A DNA stretch of 64,000 nt from Halorubrum rutilum (GTDB lineage Archaea > Halobacteriota > Halobacteria > Halobacteriales > Haloferacaceae): the NCBI RefSeq assembly GCF_024494565.1, contig NZ_JANHDN010000008.1, positions 124,001-188,000 on the forward strand, written 5' to 3'. The notes under the pieces were generated by a model, which made no database searches, was not told where the DNA came from, and worked only from the letters and a program-made list of their open reading frames with translations. Shown here in pieces: positions 1-8,010 of this stretch (its first letter is position 1; every line of letters begins with the position of its first letter). The translations under genes were made by a program, and so were the position numbers.

Positions 1-1
1 C

Positions 2-1489
2 CTCGTCGACGGCGACATCGTGATCTTCAACCGGCAGCCCTCGCTCCACCGGATGTCCATCATGGCCCACGAGGTCGTGGTGATGCCGTACAAGACGTTC
101 CGGCTCAACACCGTCGTCTGTCCGCCGTACAACGCCGACTTCGACGGCGACGAGATGAACATGCACGCGCTCCAGAACGAGGAGGCCCGCGCCGAGGCGC
201 GCGTCCTCATGCGCGTCCAGGAGCAGATCCTCTCGCCGCGGTTCGGCGGGAACATCATCGGCGCGATCCAGGACCACATCTCCGGCACCTACCTGCTCAC
301 GCACTCGAACCCCGAGTTCACCGAGACGCAGGCGCTCGACCTGCTCCGGGCGACCCGGGTGGACGAGCTGCCCGAGCCCGACGGGGTCGACGACGACGGC
401 CGCGACTACTGGACCGGCCGGACGCTGTTCTCCGAGCTGCTGCCCGACGACCTCACGCTGCACTTCTCGTCGTCGACCGGCGACGACGTCGTCATCGAGA
501 ACGGCCAGCTGGTCGAGGGGACGATCGACGAGGACGCCGTCGGGGCGTTCGGCGGCGAGGTCGTCGACACCCTCACCAAGGAGTACGGCGAGACGCGCTC
601 GCGCGTGTTCATCAACGAGATCGCGGCGCTGGCGATGCGCGCGATCATGCACTTCGGCTTCTCGATCGGGATCGACGACGAGTCGATCCCGCCGGAGGCC
701 GAAGAGCAGGTCGACGACGCCATCGAGAGCGCCTACGACCGCGTCCAGGAGCTCATCTCGACGTACGAGGCCGGCGAGCTGGAATCGCTGCCGGGCCGCG
801 GCGTCGACGAGACGCTGGAGATGAAGATCATGCAGACGCTCGGGAAGGCCCGCGACTCGGCCGGGGAGATCGCCGACCAGCACTTCGGCGACGACAACCC
901 GGCGGTCGTGATGGCCCGCTCTGGCGCGCGTGGCTCGATGCTGAACCTCACGCAGATGGCCGGCTCCGTCGGCCAGCAGGCGGTCCGCGGCGAGCGGATC
1001 AACCGCGGCTACGAGGACCGGACGCTCTCGCACTACAAGGAGAACGACCTCTCCGCGGAGGCGCACGGCTTCGTGGAGAACTCCTACCGCGGCGGACTCA
1101 CGCCCGAGGAGTTCTTCTTCCACGCGATGGGCGGCCGCGAGGGGCTCGTCGACACGGCGGTCCGGACCTCGAAGTCCGGCTACCTCCAGCGCCGCCTCAT
1201 CAACGCGCTCTCCGAGCTGGAGGCGCAGTACGACGGCACGGTCCGGGACACCTCGGGTCGGATCGTCCAGTTCGAGTTCGGCGAGGACGGCACCTCGCCG
1301 GTGAAGGTCTCGTCCGGGGAGGGCGACGGGATCGACGTCGACGACATCGTCGACCGCGTCGTCGACTCGGAGTTCGAGTCCGACGACGAGAAGGAGCGGT
1401 TCCTCGGCGAGCGCACGCCGCCGACGAACCTCTCGGAGCACTCCGGACCGGGGCTGAACAAGGCCGCGGGGGTGGAGTCGGATGACTGA
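2..1489 (+). CDS. rpoA1: DNA-directed RNA polymerase subunit A' (C-terminal part)
   Basis: Large catalytic subunit half of archaeal RNA polymerase. The gene enters from outside the window, so only about 495 codons are visible and the start is missing. The catalytic metal-binding motif [12 protein letters not shown] lies near the beginning of the visible part (three Asp chelate the active-site magnesium), and is followed by conserved RpoA' sequence. The last codons overlap the start of rpoA2 by 8 bases, as expected for the archaeal split of the largest subunit into A' and A''. Family assignment is secure. Confidence 0.98.
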   Translation, partial: LVDGDIVIFNRQPSLHRMSIMAHEVVVMPYKTFRLNTVVCPPYNADFDGDEMNMHALQNEEARAEARVLMRVQEQILSPRFGGNIIGAIQDHISGTYLLTHSNPEFTETQALDLLRATRVDELPEPDGVDDDGRDYWTGRTLFSELLPDDLTLHFSSSTGDDVVIENGQLVEGTIDEDAVGAFGGEVVDTLTKEYGETRSRVFINEIAALAMRAIMHFGFSIGIDDESIPPEAEEQVDDAIESAYDRVQELISTYEAGELESLPGRGVDETLEMKIMQTLGKARDSAGEIADQHFGDDNPAVVMARSGARGSMLNLTQMAGSVGQQAVRGERINRGYEDRTLSHYKENDLSAEAHGFVENSYRGGLTPEEFFFHAMGGREGLVDTAVRTSKSGYLQRRLINALSELEAQYDGTVRDTSGRIVQFEFGEDGTSPVKVSSGEGDGIDVDDIVDRVVDSEFESDDEKERFLGERTPPTNLSEHSGPGLNKAAGVESDD

Positions 1490-2696
1490 GTACGACCACG
1501 TCACCGACGACATGGAGGCGGTCGTGGAGGCGACCGAACTCCCCGCCCGCCTCAAGGAGGAGGTGTACGAGGCGCTCGAACGGAAGGCCGAGGAGACCGG
1601 TGAGATCACGGTCGAGCAGGCCACCGAGGTCGCGACGGGCGTCGAGAATCGATACGTCGAGACGCGGGTGGACCCCTTGGACCCCGTGGGGACCGTTTCT
1701 GCACAATCGATCGGTGAGCCCGGTACGCAGATGACAATGAACACCTTCCATTACGCCGGGGTTGCGGAAATTGACGTCACCCAGGGGCTCCCCAGGCTCA
1801 TCGAGCTGGTGGACGCCCGGAAGACGCCGGACACGCCGATGATGACCGTCCACCTGGAGGGCGAGTACGCGACGGACCGCGAGAAGGCCCACGAGGTCGT
1901 CTGGTCCATCGAGGCGACGCGCATCCTCGCGCTCGGCGACGTGTCGACGAACGTCGCCGACATGCTGGTGCGGATCGACCTGAACGACGACACCCTCCTC
2001 GAACGGTGGCCGACCCACTCGGACCCCTCGGAAGTGGCCGGTATCATCGCCGAGACCATCGAGGACTCGCTGGGCGTCGACGCCCGGCAGTCGGGGACCG
2101 TCGTCGAGTTCGGCCCGAGCGAGCCGAGCTACCGCGAGCTGCTCCAGCTCGTCGAGCGGCTCCGCGACATCGTCTTCAAGGGGATCGAGGAGATCGAGCG
2201 CGTCGTCATCCGGAAGGAGGAGATCGACGGCGAGGAGGAGTTCGTCCTCTACACCGAGGGGTCGGCGTTCGGCGACACCCTCGACATCGAGGGCGTCGAC
2301 GCCTCGCGGACGACGTGTAACAACATCCACGAGATCTACCGCAACCTCGGGGTCGAGGCGGCCCGCGAGACGATCATCGACGAGACGAAGAACACGCTCG
2401 AAGAGCAGGGGCTCGACGACGTGAACGTCCGCCACCTCATGCTGGTGGCCGACATCATGACGAACAACGGCGAGATCGACTCGATCGGTCGCCACGGTAT
2501 CTCCGGGAACAAGGACTCCGTGCTCGCGCGCGCGGCGTTCGAGGTGACCGTCAACCACCTGCTCGACGCCGCGATCCACGGCGAGTACGACGAGCTCGAC
2601 GGCGTCATCGAGAACGTCATCGCCGGGAAGCCGATCTCGCTCGGCACCGGCGACGTCGACCTCCGGATGGGGTCGCGGGTCGTGGGCGACGACTGA
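1482..2696 (+). CDS. rpoA2: DNA-directed RNA polymerase subunit A''
   Basis: The C-terminal portion of the archaeal largest RNA polymerase subunit, 404 aa, the usual length for an intein-free haloarchaeal A''. The trigger-loop motif [20 protein letters not shown] is intact around residues 70-90. The gene overlaps rpoA1 by 8 bases and its TGA overlaps the ATG of nusA, indicating translational coupling. Oddity: about 100 bases encoding the trigger loop (roughly 1690-1800) use AT-ending codons (GTT, TCT, GCA, CAA, ACA, CAT, GAA, ATT) that are rare elsewhere in this gene. Confidence 0.98.
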   Translation: MTEYDHVTDDMEAVVEATELPARLKEEVYEALERKAEETGEITVEQATEVATGVENRYVETRVDPLDPVGTVSAQSIGEPGTQMTMNTFHYAGVAEIDVTQGLPRLIELVDARKTPDTPMMTVHLEGEYATDREKAHEVVWSIEATRILALGDVSTNVADMLVRIDLNDDTLLERWPTHSDPSEVAGIIAETIEDSLGVDARQSGTVVEFGPSEPSYRELLQLVERLRDIVFKGIEEIERVVIRKEEIDGEEEFVLYTEGSAFGDTLDIEGVDASRTTCNNIHEIYRNLGVEAARETIIDETKNTLEEQGLDDVNVRHLMLVADIMTNNGEIDSIGRHGISGNKDSVLARAAFEVTVNHLLDAAIHGEYDELDGVIENVIAGKPISLGTGDVDLRMGSRVVGDD

Positions 2697-3115
2697 TGCA
2701 CGTCGAGCTCTCCGACGAGGCGCGGCGCTACATCGGTCGCTTCGACGAGCTGACTGGGGTCGCGCCGAAGGACTGCCTCGTGGAGGGCGACCGGCTCGTG
2801 TTCCTCGTCCCGGCCGGCGAGATGGCCGCCGCGATCGGGCAGGCCGGCGAGACCGTCGAGGAGGCGGAGCGGCGGCTCGGGAAGTCCGTCGAGCTGGTCG
2901 AGGACGCGGACACGCCGGAGGCGTTCGTCGCGAGCGCGCTCGCGCCCGCGGCGGTCAACGCCGTGACGATCTCCGAGCAGAACGACCGGGTGGCGTACGT
3001 CGAGGTGCCGGAGCCGGACCGCGGCGTCGCCATCGGCGCCGACGGCGCCAACATCGAGACCGCACGGATCCTGGCGAAGCGGCACCACGACATCGACGAC
3101 GTACAGCTGACCTGA
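2696..3115 (+). CDS. nusA: NusA-like transcription factor (two KH domains)
   Basis: A 139-aa archaeal NusA homologue, which lacks the bacterial N-terminal polymerase-binding and S1 domains and consists essentially of two KH RNA-binding domains. KH-type glycine loops are visible at AAAIGQAGETV (about residue 44) and VAIGADGANIE (about residue 115). The ATG overlaps the TGA of rpoA2 by one base, and rps12 follows after a gap of about 190 bases. The position between rpoA2 and rps12 is the standard archaeal arrangement. It probably acts in elongation or termination; the exact archaeal role is less well established than in bacteria. Confidence 0.93.
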   Translation: MHVELSDEARRYIGRFDELTGVAPKDCLVEGDRLVFLVPAGEMAAAIGQAGETVEEAERRLGKSVELVEDADTPEAFVASALAPAAVNAVTISEQNDRVAYVEVPEPDRGVAIGADGANIETARILAKRHHDIDDVQLT

Positions 3116-3273
3116 GCGTCGGCGACGAACGACGGACGCTCGCCACCGTTGAGCCGATAAGCCGTCGCGAGCGCCCGTCGTTTCGGCACCCTGATTTCGC
3201 AAAACTCCCTCAGATCGTTCGAGCGGTGCCTCTCGGCCGTTCTGAGGGCGTTTCTCCGCGTCGAAAGACGACG

Positions 3274-3279
3274 CTTAAG
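3274..3279 (+). promoter_or_regulatory. TATA-like element before rps12
   Basis: CTTAAG lies 27-32 bases upstream of the rps12 ATG, the spacing of a haloarchaeal TATA box giving a nearly leaderless transcript. This suggests rps12-rps7 has its own promoter besides read-through from the polymerase genes. Confidence 0.5.
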
Positions 3280-3305
3280 TAGCTCCGTTGGGAAGTGGGA
3301 GTACG

Positions 3306-3734
3306 ATGGCGAACGGCAAATACGCGGCCCGTAAGCTCAAACAGGACCGGCAGAAGCGCCGCTGGTCCGACTCCGAGTACGCTCGGCGAGAGCGCGGGCT
3401 CAAGAAGAAGTCCGACCCCCTCGAGGGCGCCCCGCAGGCCCGCGGGATCGTCTTGGAGAAGGTCGGGATCGAAGCAAAGCAGCCGAACTCGGCGATCCGA
3501 AAGTGCGTCCGCGTCCAGCTCATCAAGAACGGGAAGCAGGTCACCGCGTTCTGTCCCGGTGACGGCGCCATCTCGTTCATCGACGAGCACGACGAGGTCA
3601 CGATCGCCGGGATCGGCGGGGCCAAGGGTCGCGCGATGGGCGACCTCTCCGGCGTCAACTACAAGGTCGAGAAGGTCAACGGCGTCTCCATGATCGAACT
3701 CGTTCGCGGCAACGCGGAGAAGCCCGTCAGATGA
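3306..3734 (+). CDS. rps12: 30S ribosomal protein S12
   Basis: Component of the decoding centre of the small ribosomal subunit, 142 aa. The sequence contains the S12 hallmark around [18 protein letters not shown] and the downstream segment [10 protein letters not shown]. An in-frame ATG lies 18 bases upstream at 3288, but ATG 3306 gives the standard start [11 protein letters not shown] and fits the TATA-like element at 3274. The stop overlaps the rps7 start (ATGA), so the two proteins are probably translated in coupled fashion. Confidence 0.97.
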   Translation: MANGKYAARKLKQDRQKRRWSDSEYARRERGLKKKSDPLEGAPQARGIVLEKVGIEAKQPNSAIRKCVRVQLIKNGKQVTAFCPGDGAISFIDEHDEVTIAGIGGAKGRAMGDLSGVNYKVEKVNGVSMIELVRGNAEKPVR

Positions 3735-4384
3735 GCGGCGAGGAGACCGAGGCGCCGTCCGACGGGGACGTCGCCGCCGACGAGCCGGAGCCGGACGCGC
3801 CCGCGAGCAGCGAGGCCGCCAACGAGAACGCCAAGCTGTTCGGCGTCTGGGACGTCACCGAGATCGCCTACGAGGACCCCTCGACGAAGCGCTACATGAC
3901 CGTGACGCCCATCGCGCACACGATGGGCCGTCACGCGTCCAAGCAGTTCAAGAAGAGCGAGATCTCGCTGGTCGAGCGGCTGATCAACCGCCTGATGCAG
4001 ACCGACGAGAACACGGGGAAGAAACAGCAGGCGACGCGGATCGTCCGCGACGCCTTCGACATCGTCCACGAGCGGACCGAGGAGAACCCGGTCCAGGTCC
4101 TCGTCCGGGCGGTCGAGAACGCCGCGCCCCGCGAGGAGACCGTCCGCCTGAAGTACGGCGGCATCTCCGTCCCGAAGGCGGTCGACGTCGCGCCCCAGCG
4201 CCGCGTCGACCAGGCGCTGCTGTTCATCTCCGACGGCGTCGCCAACGCGACGTACAAGTCGACGACCTCCGCCGCCGAGGCGCTCGCCAACGAGCTCGTC
4301 ACGGCCGCGGACTACGACGCCGACCGCTCCTACTCCATCGCGCAGAAGGAGGAGCGCGAGCGCGTCGCCGCCGCGGCCCGCTAA
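3731..4384 (+). CDS. rps7: 30S ribosomal protein S7
   Basis: Small-subunit head protein, 217 aa. The first 35 or so residues are a haloarchaeal acidic extension; the conserved archaeal S7 core begins near [17 protein letters not shown] and includes the [18 protein letters not shown] segment. It overlaps rps12 by four bases. In many archaea the elongation factor 2 gene follows rps7, but here no gene follows for almost 700 bases on this strand. Confidence 0.97.
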   Translation: MSGEETEAPSDGDVAADEPEPDAPASSEAANENAKLFGVWDVTEIAYEDPSTKRYMTVTPIAHTMGRHASKQFKKSEISLVERLINRLMQTDENTGKKQQATRIVRDAFDIVHERTEENPVQVLVRAVENAAPREETVRLKYGGISVPKAVDVAPQRRVDQALLFISDGVANATYKSTTSAAEALANELVTAADYDADRSYSIAQKEERERVAAAAR

Positions 4385-5067
4385 CGCCGGTTCGGAGTTC
4401 GGACCGACGGGACGCGTTTCGCGGATTTTCCGTTTCGATCCGACGCGGAGAGCGGCGGCGCTATATCGGCACGGGCGCGTGTCGTGACCGGAAAAGTCGC
4501 GATCGACAGCGGGAGTGGGTATAGTACGTTGTGAGAGAGATCGTTTATAAGTCAGAACGTGGTGTTGCTGTTGGTGGTTTATACGTGATCGACGCTGCTG
4601 CGGAGAAGACCCCCAAAGCCCCAGCCGCGCTCGGCGAACCCCAGCGACGAAAGGACCGCAAGGAGGGAGCGTTAGCGACCGACTGAGGACCGCAGCGAGC
4701 TGTGGGAGTCGAGCGCGGCTGCCCCTTTGAATCCCACCCCCCGCAACCGCACGGCAGCCTCACGCCTCCCCAGCCTCGCGGTTCGCGCTCTGTGAGCGCT
4801 CACCGCGTCCCTCGCACCGTCGGCTCGCGGCCCTTCGGGCCGCTCGCCGGGGCGCGCCACCGCCACGTCTATTTATAAGTGATCGTCGCCGTCGCTCACG
4901 GCTATTTAAATACCGAACCGGCACCGCCGATCTGCAACACTCACTCCCGCCATCGCCCACGGCCGACAGCATCAACGTTGCATCGATCGGATGGCCGCCG
5001 CTACGAGGGCGACCACGTCGAAAAATGTGAATTCGGATGTCCGAACCGCGGGTCTTCAAGGGCGCGC
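4385..5067. other. Gene-free stretch downstream of rps7
   Basis: I see no convincing gene here. The first part (to about 4600) contains two AT-rich boxes, GTTTATAAG near 4550 and GTTTATACG near 4578, that look like haloarchaeal TATA elements with no plausible ORF after them. The middle holds a structured repeat (4611-4864). The right part contains a CTATTTAAATACC box near 4902. This last box and the repeat are both in the 3' region of the aconitase gene on the other strand. A non-coding RNA starting from one of these boxes is possible but unproven. Confidence 0.6.
4611..4864 (+). repeat. Dispersed structured repeat, copy 1
   Basis: A roughly 254-base element sharing blocks with the minus-strand sequence at 57409-57671. 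Shared blocks include CCAAAGCCCCAGCCG at the left end, GGCTGCCCCTTTGA in the middle, CTCACGCCTCCCCAGCCTCG, and CGCGCCACCGC at the right end. A perfect 12-base inverted repeat (4624-4635 with 4710-4721) encloses a 74-base loop. It contains no ORF with haloarchaeal character. It is probably a non-autonomous repeat of the REP/MITE kind; I cannot name a family. Confidence 0.75.
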
Positions 5068-7053
5068 TCAGTCGTCGGCCGGCGCCGCGCCGGAGCCGCC
5101 GTCCGAGTGCTGCTGTTTGACCCACGAGAGCTTGCCGCCGGCCGCGAGGATGTCGCGCTCGCGCTCGGAGGCGTCGAGGTCGGCGGTGAACTCCCACTCG
5201 CCGTTAACGCTCACGGTGAACTCTTCCTGCCCGGAGCGGACGCCCGCGGGCACGTCGTCGACGATCGCGAGGTCGTCGCCCTGCTCGATCTTCTCGTACG
5301 TCTCCGCGTCGATCGCGAGCGGGACGATCCCGAAGTTGAAGAGGTTCGCCTTGTGGATGCGGGCGAAGCTCTGCGCGAAGACGGCCTCGATGCCGAGGTA
5401 CATCGGACAGAGGGCGGCGTGCTCGCGCGAGGAGCCCTGCCCGTAGTTCTCGCCGGCCACGAGGACGCCGCCGTCGGCGTCGAGGGCGCGCTGCGCGAAC
5501 GTGTCGTCGACGCGAGAGAGCGTGAACTCGGAGAGCTTCTCGATGTTCGAGCGGAACTTCAGGATGTCCGCCGTCGCCGGGATGATGTGGTCGGTGGTGA
5601 TGTTGTCCTCCATCTTGAGGAGGGCCTCGCCGCCGTCCACGTCGATGTCGTCTTTCAGCGGCACGTCGCCGATGTTCGGCCCCTTGACGAGGCCGTCGTC
5701 GATCGCCTCGTCGGGCGAGATGATGTCGGAGTCGTCGCGACCCATCCCGGGGCCGTACTTGTCGCCCATCTCCAGCCCGGGCGCCTCGAGGTCGCCGAGG
5801 TCGTCCGCGAGGTCGCGGGGGTCGACGATCTCGCCGGTGATGGCCGCCGCGGTGGCGACCTCGGGCGAGCAGAGGAAGACGGAGTCGTCCTCAATGCCGG
5901 AGCGACCCTCGAAGTTGCGGTTGAAGGTGCGCAGGGAGACGGAGTCGGAGGCGGGCACGTGGCCGATACCGATGCACGCGCCGCAGGTCGCCTCGGAGAA
6001 GTTGACGCCGGCCGCCATCATCTCCGCGGTCCAGCCCTCGCGGGCCAGCATCTCGGAGGCCTGCTTAGAGCCGGGCGCGACGATCATCTCGGTGCTCTTG
6101 GCGACCTCGCGGCCCTCCAGCATCTTCGCGCTGGGGAGGATGTCCTCGTAGGCGCCGTTGGTACAGGAGCCGATGATGACCTGCTCGACGTCGGTGCCCT
6201 CGTACTCGCTGACGGGGGCGACGTTGTCGGGCATCGAGGGCGCGGCCACGAGCGGTTCGAGGTCGGAGAGGTCGACCTCGATCGTCTCGGCGTACTCCGC
6301 GTCGTCGTCGGGCTGGAGGTCGACGTACTCCTCCTCGCGGTCCTGGCGCGCGAGCCAGTCCTTCGTCTTCTCGTCGGTCGCGAAGATCGAGGAGGTGGCG
6401 CCGAGCTCGGTGCCGAGGTTCGTGATCGTCGTCCGCTCGGGGATCGAGAGGTTCTCGGCGCCGGGACCGGTGTACTCGAAGATCTTGCCGACGCCGCCCT
6501 TGACGGTCAGCTCGCCGAGGAGGTGGAGCGCGACGTCCTTCGCGGTCGCCCACTCGGGGAGCTCGCCCTCGAGGTGAACGTTGACGACTTCCGGCATCTC
6601 GACGTAGTAGGGGCCGCCGCCCATCGCGACGGCGATGTCGAGGCCGCCCGCGCCGATCGCGAGCTGGCCGAGCCCGCCGGGGGTCGGCGTGTGCGAGTCG
6701 GAGCCGAGGAGGGTCTTCCCCGGCGCGGCGAAGTTCTCCTTGTGGACCTGGTGGCAGATACCGTTGCCGGGACGAGAGAAGTAGGCGCCGTACGTGCCGG
6801 CCGCGGAGCGGAGGAAGCGGTGGTCGTCGGTGTTCTTGAAGTCGAACTGGTACGTCTGGTGGTCGCAGTACTGCGCGGCGAGCTCCGTCTGGACCTCGTC
6901 GAGGTCCAGCGCCTCGAACTGGAGCCACACCATCGTCCCCGTGGTGTCCTGCGTCAGCACTTGGTCGATCTCGATGCCGATCTCCTCGCCGGGCGTCAGC
7001 TCGCCCTCGACGAGATGGTCATCGAGGATCTTCTCCGTAATCGTTTGTCCCAT
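5068..7053 (-). CDS. acnA: Aconitate hydratase
   Basis: TCA-cycle aconitase, converting citrate to isocitrate through cis-aconitate, 661 aa. The N-terminal catalytic part carries GSDSHTPTPGGLGQLAIGAG and three [4Fe-4S] ligands, Cys297 (SCTNG), Cys357 and Cys360 (TCGAC). The C-terminal swivel domain has the substrate-binding QGSSREHAAL segment. The protein is shorter than the ~890-aa AcnA of bacteria and resembles the mitochondrial/archaeal length class. A TATA-like sequence on the minus strand at 7081-7089 fits a leaderless start. Homoaconitase and isopropylmalate isomerase are related, but the single-chain layout and motifs favour aconitase. Confidence 0.95.
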   Translation of the reverse strand: MGQTITEKILDDHLVEGELTPGEEIGIEIDQVLTQDTTGTMVWLQFEALDLDEVQTELAAQYCDHQTYQFDFKNTDDHRFLRSAAGTYGAYFSRPGNGICHQVHKENFAAPGKTLLGSDSHTPTPGGLGQLAIGAGGLDIAVAMGGGPYYVEMPEVVNVHLEGELPEWATAKDVALHLLGELTVKGGVGKIFEYTGPGAENLSIPERTTITNLGTELGATSSIFATDEKTKDWLARQDREEEYVDLQPDDDAEYAETIEVDLSDLEPLVAAPSMPDNVAPVSEYEGTDVEQVIIGSCTNGAYEDILPSAKMLEGREVAKSTEMIVAPGSKQASEMLAREGWTAEMMAAGVNFSEATCGACIGIGHVPASDSVSLRTFNRNFEGRSGIEDDSVFLCSPEVATAAAITGEIVDPRDLADDLGDLEAPGLEMGDKYGPGMGRDDSDIISPDEAIDDGLVKGPNIGDVPLKDDIDVDGGEALLKMEDNITTDHIIPATADILKFRSNIEKLSEFTLSRVDDTFAQRALDADGGVLVAGENYGQGSSREHAALCPMYLGIEAVFAQSFARIHKANLFNFGIVPLAIDAETYEKIEQGDDLAIVDDVPAGVRSGQEEFTVSVNGEWEFTADLDASERERDILAAGGKLSWVKQQHSDGGSGAAPADD

Positions 7054-7080
7054 ATCATCCGCACGTGGCCCTCCCGTGGA

Positions 7081-7089
7081 TATAAAACC
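7081..7089 (-). promoter_or_regulatory. TATA box of the aconitase gene
   Basis: GGTTTTATA read on the minus strand, 28-36 bases before the aconitase ATG. The spacing predicts a transcript starting at or just before the start codon. Confidence 0.6.
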
Positions 7090-7319
7090 CGCGAGTTTCC
7101 CGAAAGATCGACCGTGTTAGACCCGCCGAACCGGCAGTTCTTGGGGGATTGTCGGCGGGGTACCGCCCCTCGTGTGAGGGGTAGACGTAACGAGAGTATA
7201 AGGCTCATAAAGGCCGTTACCGGCCGAATTGACCGGATTCACGACGCGAAGGCGAACGGGCCGCTCGCCCCCCGGCGGCGTGCGACACCGTTTAGGCTCG
7301 CCCGCGGGTTCGGTCGAGC

Positions 7320-7793
7320 ATGTTCGACTCGGGAGCGACGGTCGCGGCGGCGCTCGAAGCCGGCGACGCCGACCTCGACGGCGCGCAGCGACAGCCGAAC
7401 GGCGTCGACCTGACGGTCGGCGAGGTCTTCGAGCAGACGACTCCCGGGCGGATCGGCCGGGACGGCAAGCGCGTCGGCGAGCGCGAGCCGGTACCGACCG
7501 AGGACGGCGCGTACCGGCTGGAGCCCGGGACGTACGTGGTCCGGTACGGCGAACCGGTGCGGATCCCGGACGGGCGGATCGGGTTCGTGCTCCCGCGGTC
7601 GACGCTGTTGCGGAACTCCTGTACCCTCGACACCGCGGTCTGGGACGCCGGCTACGAGGGCGTCGGCGAGGGGCGCCTCGACGCCGGCCACGCGATCGAG
7701 ATCGAGCCGGGAGCGCGGATCGCGCAGCTGGTGCTCGCCGAGGCCGACCACGACGGGACGTACGAGGGCGCGTACCAAGAGGAGAACCTCTGA
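7320..7793 (+). CDS. dUTPase / dCTP deaminase family protein
   Basis: A 157-aa nucleotide-pool enzyme of the dUTPase/Dcd superfamily. Visible motifs are PNGVDLTVGEVF near the N-terminus, the catalytic-type segment GFVLPRSTLLRNSCTL in the middle, DAGYEGVGEGRL (the Asp/Tyr motif of dUTPases), and a C-terminal ARIAQLVLAEAD strand. Such enzymes hydrolyse dUTP or deaminate dCTP to keep uracil out of DNA. The length is nearer to a dUTPase; a bifunctional or dCTP-deaminase role cannot be excluded. It stands alone and is followed by two hairpins. Confidence 0.8.
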   Translation: MFDSGATVAAALEAGDADLDGAQRQPNGVDLTVGEVFEQTTPGRIGRDGKRVGEREPVPTEDGAYRLEPGTYVVRYGEPVRIPDGRIGFVLPRSTLLRNSCTLDTAVWDAGYEGVGEGRLDAGHAIEIEPGARIAQLVLAEADHDGTYEGAYQEENL

Positions 7794-7821
7794 GCGCGTC
7801 GCTCGTCGGCGTGAAAGGAAC

Positions 7822-7866
7822 GAACGCCGCGCCCGTGCCGGAAAAAGTGGCGCGGGCGCGGCGTTC
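7822..7866. terminator. Strong hairpin between convergent genes
   Basis: A perfect 14-base inverted repeat (7822-7835 with 7853-7866), extendable by GCC/GGC toward an A-rich loop. It begins 29 bases after the dUTPase-family stop and faces a convergent gene. There is no T-run immediately after it, so a termination or RNA-stability role is inference. Confidence 0.5.
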
Positions 7867-7880
7867 AGTAGGTCCCCGCT

Positions 7881-7908
7881 GACGCTTCGGCCCTCCAAGC
7901 GAAGCGTC
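7881..7908. terminator. Second hairpin between convergent genes
   Basis: GACGCTTCG at 7881-7889 pairs perfectly with CGAAGCGTC at 7900-7908 across a 10-base loop. It lies 14 bases after the first hairpin and 100 bases before the end of the convergent monooxygenase gene. Confidence 0.45.
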
Positions 7909-8010
7909 ACGTGATGGAAGCGGTGGAACGCACTTAAGCGTAGCGGGGGCGGCAGCGCTGTCGGATTCAGAGTCGATGAAGTCGGGTCGAGATCAACCGA
8001 CGCGACCGCG

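Noticed and set aside
1200..2579. Long minus-strand frame (459 codons) opposite rpoA1/rpoA2
   Set aside because: It is the antisense shadow of two certain genes; its Val/Leu/Asp/Arg-rich sequence arises from the GC-rich third codon positions.
4879..7413. Plus-strand frame of 844 codons opposite aconitase
   Set aside because: Antisense shadow of the aconitase gene, with no domain and a composition typical of reverse-complement haloarchaeal genes.
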